64,000 nt of DNA from Sternotherus odoratus (Eukaryota > Chordata > Testudines > Kinosternidae), in assembly GCA_032164245.1 (NCBI GenBank), contig JAVMKO010000006.1, positions 6,773,001 to 6,837,000 on the forward strand, written 5' to 3'. The position numbers and the translations under genes were made by a program. The notes beneath the pieces are model-generated. The model searched no databases and was not told the DNA's origin. It saw only the letters and a list, made by a program, of their open reading frames with translations. The number at the start of each line of letters is the position of its first letter. The first letter of the stretch is position 1. Of this stretch, positions 56,425 through 64,000 are shown one piece after another.

Positions 56425-57019
56425 ATTGTGTTAGAAAATGCTCAGAAGACGCGCTGAAAATAAATATTAGAAAAGAGAACATCAGGAAAATTAAAATATT
56501 TTCATTTAGTATTATTTTGATAAAGTAATTAACTTATATAATTCAAAGTTACAATACACAAGGCTGGCCCGTCCCCGAGTTTCCTCTAGAAACCAATAGG
56601 AGCTAGGCTCAATCCTCACTCAGACTGGGAAGGGGTGCAGAGGACCTGTTCAATATCAGCACACTTGCCAATTTAAACAGACATGAATATGCTTTGAAAA
56701 AGTCCTGTCCTCCTTTGCCAGAGATAAGGGAGCCTGGCAGGAAAGGGGCAGTCAAAAACTATTTCAGTATTCTGCAAACTAATTATAGGGAACTTCCACT
56801 TCTAAGACTACGTTCTGCCCTTGGATACACAGGAGCAATCTCCAAGGAAGTGAAGGGAGCTGAGAGCCTTCCCCATCAGGAAGAGTTTGAACCATACTGA
56901 AGATGTGTGGAAAAAGCAGGTCCTCACTGTAGCAACACAGACACCTGCTTCCTTCCACTCCCTTCTGACATCCTGCTACGCTGGCATCCAGGAAACACCA
57001 GGGCAGATGGCAACAGATC
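56425..57019. other. GNPNAT1: GNPNAT1 5' intron stretch, nothing recognised
   Basis: No recognised element. Confidence 0.35.
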
Positions 57020-57021
57020 TA

Positions 57022-57332
57022 CAGTAGAATCTCAAGAGTTATGTACACCAGGGTTACAAACTGGCCTGTTAACCACACACTTCATGTGAAACTGGAAGTA
57101 CACAATGAGGCAGCAGCAGAGACCCCCGCAAAAAAGTAAATATACAAACTTCTACAAAAATCAAGGGAAAGCAGCATTTTTCTTCTCCAAAGTAAAGTTT
57201 CAAAGCTGTGTTAAGTCAATGTTCAGTTGTCAACTTTAGAAAGAGCAACCATAATGTTTTGTTCAGTTACGAACATTTCAGAGTTTCGAACCACCTCCCT
57301 TCCCAAGGTATTCCTACTCAGAGGTTCTGCTG
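57022..57332. mobile_element. pogo/Tigger-like MITE, 311 bp
   Basis: The left end is CAGTAGAATCTCAAGAGTTA and the complement of the right end is CAGCAGAACCTCTGAG. TA flanks both sides (57020-57021, 57333-57334). Inner GTTACAAACTGG pairs with CAGTTACGAAC. No transposase is present. Confidence 0.88.
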
Positions 57333-57334
57333 TA

Positions 57335-57870
57335 CTTAAAATTTGTATTCTCACAAACGAAGCCATTAGCAGCCATAGTTAATTAATCAAAGCCAGGAGG
57401 GGAGTGAACCTCTCTTTAGAGAGGACCAGGCGGACCTCCCCTAAGGGAGAGCTGTCCGGGGATCCCAGCCACAGGTGAACGCTAGGTTGGCCTGCATGGA
57501 AAAGCTACAATGAAGAACACCCAGAGTCAGCCTTGGGTTAGGAGGAAAGAAACTTCATTCCCCTACACTCTCATCCCCCTGTCCCCCCAGCATGTCCCCC
57601 ACAAACAGTCTCACCCCAGCCCCACACACCAGGAGCCCCCTGCCCCCCCCCCCTTCACCACCCGGTGCTCCCCCAGTCCAGCCTCAACCCCTGGATATGC
57701 CCTAATCCAGCCCCACTACCCAACCAGTGCCCCGGGGCCAGCCCCCCTTCTTCCACCATGTGCCCCCAGCCAGCACACCCCACTTAAACTAGATGTACCT
57801 CCCCAGGCCTCCCCTCCTGCGCCCCACACTGACCGTATCCCCCAAACAGACCCCCCAACGCAGTCCCCAC
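57335..57870. other. GNPNAT1: C-rich stretch before the intronic minisatellite
   Basis: From 57560 the plus strand becomes strongly C-rich without clear periodicity. Long ORFs are compositional. Confidence 0.5.
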
Positions 57871-57877
57871 AGAATGT

Positions 57878-58136
57878 GCCCCCCACCCCAAATCTTCCCC
57901 CCGACCCAGCCCCCACAGAACGTGAACCCCACCCAATGGACCCCCATGTCCCCACCCCAAATCTTCCCCCCGACCCAGCCCCCCACAGAACGTGAACCCC
58001 ACCCAATGGACCCCCATGTCCCCACCCCAAATCTACCCCCGACCCAGCCCCCCACAGAACGTGAACCCCACCCAATGGACCCCCATGTCCCCACCCCAAA
58101 TCTACCCCCGACCCAGCCCCCCACAGAACGTGCCCC
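57878..58136. repeat. 69-bp minisatellite in GNPNAT1 intron 1
   Basis: Four C-rich units carry GACCCAGCC at 57903, 57972, 58041 and 58110, each followed by CAGAACGTG and, in three of them, AACCCCACCCAATGGACC. The spacing is exactly 69 bp. Confidence 0.95.
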
Positions 58137-58139
58137 CCC

Positions 58140-58340
58140 CCGGCGCTCACGCGGCGATGGGCTCCGGTCTCCCGCTGCCTCCCCCGAGCGCCGGCTCCGC
58201 GCCGCGCGCTCCGCACGGACGTGGCAGGGGCGGGGCCTCACACGCCGGCGGACGCACAGCCAATCCCCGAGGCCCGGCCCCGCCCCCCGGGAACTCCGGG
58301 CAGAGCGCTGGGCGGCCCGGAGCCGGAGTGGGCCCCTCCC
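58140..58340 (-). promoter_or_regulatory. GNPNAT1: GNPNAT1 CpG-island promoter
   Basis: CpG-dense sequence holds a GC box (GGGGCGGGGCC near 58228), a CCAAT motif (GCCAAT, plus strand, about 58259) and a GCCCCGCCCCC near 58280. It lies in the right place for the GNPNAT1 5' end. No TATA box. Transcription start is inferred near 58220-58240. Confidence 0.7.
58151..58230 (-). other. GNPNAT1: Inferred GNPNAT1 non-coding first exon
   Basis: On the minus strand a good donor CGCCGC|GTGAGC lies at 58151/58150 within the CpG island. The first coding exon has a splice acceptor 25 bases before its ATG, so an upstream non-coding exon must exist. This is the best candidate; the upstream border is a guess. 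Confidence 0.55.
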
Positions 58341-58343
58341 CAC

Positions 58344-59200
58344 TCCCTACAGAGACTCGGGGCCCCTCCCCCACGGGAAATCCCTCCCCCCCGCACACCT
58401 GGGGCTCCCCAATCCCTACAGAGACTCGGGGCCCCTCCCCCCCGGGAAATCCCTCCCCCCCGCACACCTGGGGCTCCCCAATCCCTACAGAGACTCGGGG
58501 CCCCTCCCCCCCGGGAAATCCCTCCCCCCCCCCGCACACCTGGGGCTCCCCAATCCCTACAGAGACTCGGGGCCCCTCCCCCCCGGGAAATCCCTCCCCC
58601 CCGCTCCGCACACCATGGGCTCCCCAATTGCTACAGAGACTCGGGGGCCCTCCCCCCCCGGGAAATCCCGCCCCCCCCCGCACACCTGGGGCTCCCCAAT
58701 TGCTACAGAGACTCGGGGGCCCTCCCCCCCGGGAAATCCCGCCCCCCCCCGCACACCTGGGGCTCCCCAATCCCTACAGAGACTCGGGGCCCCTCCCCCC
58801 CGGGAAATCCCTCCCCCCCCCGCACACCTGGGGCTCCCCAATCCCTACAGAGACTTGGGGCCCCTCCCCCCCGGGAAATCCCTCCCCCCCCCCCCGCACA
58901 CCTGGGGCTCCCCAATCCCTACAGAGACTCGGGGCCCCTCCCCCCGGGAAATCCCTCCCCCCCCCGCACACCTGGGGCTCCCCAATCCCTACAGCGACTC
59001 GGGGCCCCTCCCCCCCGGGAAATCCCTCCCCCCCCCGCACACCTGGGGCTCCCCAATCCCTACAGAGACTCGGGGCCCCTCCCCCCCGGGAAATCCCTCC
59101 CCCCCCCCGCACACCTGGGGCTCCCCAATCCCTACAGCGACTCGGGGCCCCTCCCCCCCGGGAAATCCCTCCCCCCCACACACCTGGGGCTCCCCTCCCC
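58344..59200. repeat. About 69-bp minisatellite upstream of GNPNAT1
   Basis: Twelve units each carry GGGAAATCC, first at 58375, then 58444, 58513 and 58585, with spacing of 69-76 bp because C runs vary in length. The unit also has CACACCTGGGGCTCCCCAAT and CTACAGAGACTCGGGGCCCC. Long ORFs in several frames here are not genes. Confidence 0.95.
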
Positions 59201-59381
59201 ATGCACAAAAGTGGAACTTCCCCCTCGCTACAGAGACTTGGAGACTGACACCCCCACCCCGGGCCCTCCCCCACACCTAGAGCTCCCCCCACTTCCATAC
59301 AGATCTTCAGGTCCCTCTCCATGGAATCTCCCCACCTAGCTTCCCCCCACCCCCAACTCTGGGACCCTGTCATAATTCAAA

Positions 59382-59510
59382 TGACGAGTACTTGTGGCAC
59401 CTTAGAGACTGTTTAACAAATTTATTTGGGCATAAGCTTTCGTGGGCTAAAACCCACATCAGCAGATGCATGGAGTGGAACATATAGTAGGAAGATTGAT
59501 TTTATATATA
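59382..59510 (+). mobile_element. Interspersed repeat, GGCACCTTAG family, copy 3
   Basis: GAGTACTTGTGGCACCTTAG, ATTTGGGCATAAGCTTTCGT, CATCAGCAGATGCATGGAGT and ATAGTAGGAAG appear in the usual order. The right end meets the Helitron copy. Confidence 0.78.
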
Positions 59511-59511
59511 T

Positions 59512-60066
59512 ACTATCAAAAATACCCGGCATTGCTTGGGGAATTTGTAATTGGAAACTGATGTAAAAAGACTACAATGTTTTTTATTAATATAAATTTT
59601 GTTCAGAAGTCTCATTTTGTCTAATTAATTTCATTCTCTTGCAGTTAGAGGTGGTTTCTCCGATACATTTTTGCTTTTTATGCGGCATAACGAATGGGGT
59701 CCTTTTTAAGAAAAAAACAGTATATTTAATTATGTTTGCGCTACACAACACTAAGCTGTCTGGTTATCTGTATTATTACATCATAACTATGTCACAAACA
59801 ACAGCATGTGTCAACCTGCTGCCCAGATGATGTTATGTGAGCTGTGTAGTTGATGTTAATGAGCTTTAAAGAATTTCACCCCTAGGGGGTGTAAGAGGTG
59901 AGATTTGAAAAATTTTCGATTCTTACCCTGATTAGGACCTTAAAGCCTATAACTGTACCAAATTTCAAGTATCTAGCTTAAACGGTGTGGAAGTAGTAAG
60001 GGAACATACACGCATACAAACATACACCCATACACACATACACCATTTGACTTATATATATAGATA
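59512..60066 (-). mobile_element. Helitron remnant (copy 2), empty of the hAT insertion
   Basis: It follows 22388-23984 for its full length, with the 3' hairpin region (CAATGCCGGGTATTTTTGATAG on minus, decayed CTAG) and the 5' TATATATA end. At 59821-59828 it has a single GCCCAGAT where copy 1 has the 990-bp hAT insertion. It lacks about 100 bases of the copy 1 frame region. Confidence 0.82.
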
Positions 60067-60716
60067 TATACACACATACATACAATTAACATGAAGAGAT
60101 AGGGGTTGCCATACCAACTCTAAGGGTACATCTACAGTTCAAAATAATATTGAGTTTATAGAAGTTGATTTTTCTGATGAGATTTTATATATTCGAATGT
60201 GTGTGTCCCCACTAAATACGCTAAGTTGGCGGAGTGCACCCCCAGTACTGAGGCTAGCATTGACTCTCGGAGCGGTGCACTGTGGGTAGCTATCCCACAG
60301 TTCCCGCAGTCTCCGACGCCCATTGGAATTCTGGGGTTAGCTCCCAGTGCAGGATGGGGCAAAAACATTCTCGCAGGTTTTTCTGTACACCACCGCTTCC
60401 GCTGCCACTCTGCTCTTCTCTCTCCTGCTCGCCTTCGTTTTGCACCTTTTTTTCCTGGACTACCCGTGCAGGCACCATATCCCGGCAAATTGTGGCCATT
60501 GTAAATCCATCTCGCATTATTCAGCAGTATGTGAAAAACCTGCAAAACTGGCTGAGGAAGCGATGACAGCGCGATCACGATAGTGATGGGGACACGGACA
60601 CAGATGTTCCTAGAAGTGCGGCATGTGGCGATTAGGACATCATGGTGATGCTGGGCCAGGTTCATGCCATGGAACGCCGGGTCTGGGCCCAGGAAACAAG
60701 CATAGACTTGTGGGAC

Positions 60717-61577
60717 TGTAGCGGGGTGCTCCCCGCTCCCTGCCAGCCAGGACTGGGATAGCCCTGGGGAAGGGGGGTTGTGGCTGTGAGCCTGCAAACT
60801 CCCAGGCTGATTGGGAAACAGGCTCAGCTGGGTGGCCACGCCCCAAACACTCAGGCCTGCATAAAGCAGAGAGGCAGGGGCCTGAGAGAACAGAAGGGAC
60901 AGTCTCCTCTGGAAGCAGAGGGAGACGGGCCTAGCTGTGGGGAGGCAGTGAGCAAGGTACCTGGACTGGGGCAGGGTTGGGGCTAGGCACTGGGAGCTAG
61001 GGAGCTCTAGCCTGAGAGCCCCAGACTGCAAGACCCGATGGGGGGGGGGGGGGTCTGACCCAGGGGTACTAGTCAGTCTCACTGAGCCATAAACAGGGTA
61101 CTGGACTGGGACAGGGTGAGGGTAAGGCAGCTGGGAGCCAAGGAGCTGCAAAGCTCTAGTGAGAGGGCCCCAGGCTGCTGAGCCTAGCGAAGGCCCATCC
61201 CACAGGGTACTGGGGTTGCAAGGGGGCAGCCCTGGGCTTGGTAGGAGCAGCTGGCCAAACCCTTCTTGCCTGTGATGAGCAGCCTGATACTGCAGTCCGC
61301 CTCAGTGTGTGGAGGCAACTGGTGACTAGCAGAGGCAAAGCCTGAGGCGAGGTAGGGATAGTGGGTGCAGGGTTCCCCAGGGAGGGGAGATCCTAAGACT
61401 CAGGGGGTTCTGCAAGGGTGCAGCACCCTCAGTTCGTGGGCACCGGGGTCCAGGAGGGACACGGGGCCAGAGCAGGAGCGGACATCGGCCGGCAGAGGGC
61501 GCGCCGGACGCTGAAAGAGCTAATTCCCAAGATGACCAGCGGGAGGCACTGCCGGGGTGAGTGACCAGCTCGCTACA
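60717..61577 (+). mobile_element. Solo LTR of an endogenous retrovirus-like element, copy 2
   Basis: It starts TGTAGCGGGGTG and ends CGCTACA, with GGGAC on both sides (60712-60716, 61578-61582). It is 861 bp. It matches 37799-38710 in reverse. The TATA-like GCATAAAGC near 60861 sets its orientation as plus. There is no internal viral gene. Confidence 0.87.
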
Positions 61578-61582
61578 GGGAC

Positions 61583-62065
61583 CTATAGTGTTGCAGGTCT
61601 GATTCCCAGTGGCTGCGAAACTTTCGCATGCGTAGGGCCACTTTCGTGGAACTTTGTGACCTGCTGTCCCCTGGCCTGAAGCGCAAAGACACCAAAATGA
61701 GGGCGGCCATCACAGTTGAGAAGCGAGTGGCCAAAGCCCTGTGGAAGGTTGCAATGCCCGACAGTCGGGAATCACTTTGGAGTGGGCAAATCTACTGTGG
61801 GGGCTGCTGTGCTGCAAGTAGCCAACGCAATCACTGACCAGTTGCTATCAAGGGGAGTGACTTTGGGAATTGTGCAGGCCATTGTGGGTGGCTTTAATGC
61901 AACGGGGTTCCCTGGGTGGGGGTGGGTGGGTAGATGGAATGCATGTCCCTATCTTGGCACCGGAACACTGGAGTGGCCAGTACGTAAACCTCAAGGGGCA
62001 CTTTTCCATGGTGCTTCAAGAATTGGTGGATCACAAAGGATATTTCACTGAAATCGGCCGGGGGG
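61583..62065 (+). pseudogene. Harbinger transposase pseudogene
   Basis: The frame starting near 61628 reads MRRATFVELCDLLSPGLKRK; a second frame reads FGVGKSTVGAAVLQVANAI; a third reads DGMHVPILAPEHW and FSMVLQELVDHKGYF. These are consecutive blocks of HARBI1-like transposases, including the DG of the DDE site. At least two frameshifts separate them, so it is dead. Confidence 0.85.
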
Positions 62066-62165
62066 ACGAGGGTGAGGAATTAAAAAACAAAAAGACGGAA
62101 AAAAAAATCCCTAAAGGGCTTGTAATCAGACTAAAAATGACCTGGGCCCCGGGTCATCGTATTTA

Positions 62166-62374
62166 AACTTCTCCTGTCTTTGCAGCTGATCCCACTGCTT
62201 TTCTGGGGGCCTGACTCATGATTTTTGAGCACTTTGGATTAACAATGCTACATCTGTGGACCTCCAAGCCCCAGAACCCACAAGAACACTCCACAGCCAG
62301 AGCCTGGCATTGCTATGTCTGTCCAACAACCCTACCCAAATCCAAACGACACATAAGTCGGGAAAGGATAGTAC
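62166..62374. other. Unassigned stretch
   Basis: No element recognised; may be the decayed remainder of the Harbinger element. Confidence 0.3.
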
Positions 62375-62597
62375 AGCGATTAGGACACTAGCGTAGGACT
62401 TGGGGTTCAGTTCCCTGCTCTGCAACAGATGTCTGTGTGACCTTGGCCAAGTCACTTAGCCTCTCTGTACCCCTGTTCACTATCTGTACTATGGGGATAA
62501 TAGCACTGCCCCACCTCCCAGGGAAATTATGAGCATGAGCCCATGAAAGACTGTGAGGTGCTCAGATACTATAGTTATGGGGCCATATAAGTACCTT
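62375..62597 (+). mobile_element. MIR-like SINE
   Basis: GTGTGACCTTGGCCAAGTCA, CTTAGCCTCTCTGTACCCC and TATGGGGATAATAGCACTGC are the MIR core and tail in order. A tRNA-like head precedes them (AGCGATTAGGACACTAGCG). Confidence 0.82.
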
Positions 62598-63215
62598 AGA
62601 AACAACATAGAAGTCTGAAAAGACAATACATAACCCTTAGATGAAGGTTTCTAACCATCAGAGAAGTGAAGTTCTGGAACAGCCTTCCAAGGGGAGCAGT
62701 GGGGGCAAAAGACCTTTCTGGCTTCAAGACTAAGCTTGATGAGTTTATGGAGGAGATGATATGATGGGATAACCTAATTTTGGCAATTAATAGGTCTTTG
62801 ACTATTAGCGGCAACTATGCCCAGTGGCCTGTGATGGGATGTTAGATGGGGCGGGATCTGAGTTACTACAGAGAATTCTTTCCTGGGTGCCTGGCTGGTG
62901 GGTCTTGCTCACATGCTCAGGGTTTAGCCGATCACCATATTTGGGTTCAGGAAGGAATTTTCCTCCAGGGCAGATTGGCAGAGGCCCTGGGGGGGTTTCG
63001 CCTTCCTCTGAAGCATAGGGCACGATTCACTTGCTGGAGGATTCTCTGCACCTTGAAGTCCTTAAACCATGATTTGAGGACTTCAGTAGCTTAGATATAG
63101 GTTAGGGGTTTACTACAGGAGTGGGTGGGGGAGATTCTGTGGCCTGCATTGTGCAGAAGGTCAGACTAGAGCATCATAATGGTCCCTTCTGATCTTAAAG
63201 TCTATGAGTCTATAA
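62598..63215 (+). mobile_element. CR1 LINE 3' end
   Basis: TCATAATGGTCCCTTCTGAT and AAAGTCTATGAGTCTATAA form the CR1 3' terminus, with the 8-bp repeat style at the very end. The part before (GAAGTTCTGGAACAGCCTTC, GGCAATTAATAGGTCTTTGA) is the CR1 3' coding end or UTR without an open frame. Confidence 0.87.
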
Positions 63216-64000
63216 CCCCCTTGAAAGGGCAGATAAACAATTATAACAAACTACACTGCCACAGGACCACTTGCTGATCCCTTCAGCACATTCCAATCTG
63301 CTAGCAACTCTCCCCATGTATAAAAGTAGTGATCACAGCCTGAAAATTAGAACTGGGCCGGGGCAGATAGCTAAACAAAGAGACTTTTTCTACTCTGCGA
63401 GCCAAGATACTCAGGTTTTCCAGAATCGTTTGTCAAGCCCTCAGAATTGCTTTTCCAGCCCAAAGTGAGGAAGAAATACCATAATGCAACTTTGGGAGCA
63501 ACAGCCAGTCCTGGTATTAGGCATCTGCCTCACAACCAGGAATGGATATTAACAACAACTGGGCACAACAGATAAATGCCCTTCCACACGCCACCACCAC
63601 CACTACCACCAAACTGGGCACTCCTGTTTCTCTGACCTGGGCAGATGATATTTGATACATTGCATCTTCCTTCTGGTTTGAGCTTTCCATCTCTTTATAA
63701 TTTGGCAATATTTGTACAGCTTGTCCTGCCAATAAAGATTTTTTATTGGATTTGATCAGCCTCAGAAGTGTCTTTTGGAGGAAACATAAAACCAAGGCCT
63801 GGGTCACTTGTGGACAGTAAAAACCCATATGGCACCTTTGACATGCAGAGTGTGCTTAAAACACTATGCTGGAGAAAATCCAGTTTGCAATCACACACTG
63901 CCTCCTATAATTCCCCTTGTAGCTTCACTAGATTACATTTTTTTTCATTTCCTGCTGTAAAATGTTGGGCATTTTTTGGTGTGTAATTCTGAACAGCTGC
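63216..64000. other. Window end, nothing recognised
   Basis: No repeat, exon or RNA gene recognised. A short (CCA)n-like tract lies near 63588-63610. Confidence 0.45.

Larger units (their letters stand above)
60124..62165 (+). mobile_element. PIF/Harbinger transposon remnant, split by a solo LTR
   Basis: It begins GGGTACATCTACAGTTC, a Harbinger-type terminus of turtle elements. The parts 60124-60716 and 61583-62165 hold pieces of a Harbinger transposase, interrupted by the LTR at 60717-61577. The right terminus was not found. Confidence 0.8.

Noticed and set aside
57510..59373. Proline-rich ORFs up to 495 codons around the GNPNAT1 promoter
   Set aside because: They are frames through C-rich minisatellites and the CpG island; three overlapping frames are equally open.
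60156..61151. 331-codon minus-strand ORF
   Set aside because: It crosses the border between the Harbinger remnant and the solo LTR, antisense to both, with no domain.

Overview
This window is a piece of a vertebrate nuclear genome, most likely a turtle. The evidence is large spliced genes with GT/AG introns, CpG-island promoters, and a repeat population of CR1 LINE remnants, a tRNA-headed SINE with a CR1-like tail, MIR-like SINEs and very many hAT, pogo/Tigger, Harbinger and Helitron elements, with no primate or rodent repeats. The turtle call is an inference from the repeat mix. Three host genes are readable, in the order and orientation known from human 14q22: PSMC6 (+), STYX (+), GNPNAT1 (-).

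Layout. About 0.6-5.7 kb: the last eight coding exons of PSMC6, the Rpt4 ATPase of the 26S proteasome, its 3' UTR and poly(A) signal; the N-terminal exons lie outside the window. 5.7-10.1 kb: intergenic DNA with MITEs. 10.1-11.2 kb: CpG-island promoter and first exon of STYX. 10.8-28.2 kb: a 17.4-kb STYX first intron that is mostly nested mobile DNA, including a pogo-like MITE that carries a 1.6-kb GC-rich palindromic satellite and a Helitron that carries a promoter-like cargo. 28.2-39 kb: STYX exons 2-11 and the start of its 3' UTR. 39-48.9 kb: intergenic repeats, including a 5S-rRNA-derived retroposon with a perfect 16-bp target duplication. 48.9-58.2 kb: GNPNAT1 on the minus strand, with its CpG promoter at 58.14-58.34 kb lying between two C-rich minisatellites of about 69-bp period. 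58.3-64 kb: the upstream minisatellite, a Helitron copy, a Harbinger transposase remnant split by a solo LTR, a MIR-like SINE and a CR1 3' end.

The three genes are not a functional pathway: proteasome ATPase, catalytically dead dual-specificity phosphatase, and hexosamine-pathway acetyltransferase. All look intact: the assembled coding lengths are 242 codons of the PSMC6 C-terminus, 223 codons for STYX and 184 codons for GNPNAT1, matching the known protein lengths, with consistent splice phases. The most informative biology here is the mobile DNA. Several nested insertions can be solved to the base because a second copy of the host element elsewhere in the window preserves the empty site. I found no convincing unknown gene system. 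The best candidates for something undescribed are the satellite-bearing MITE, the 5S-headed SINE and the Helitron cargo.
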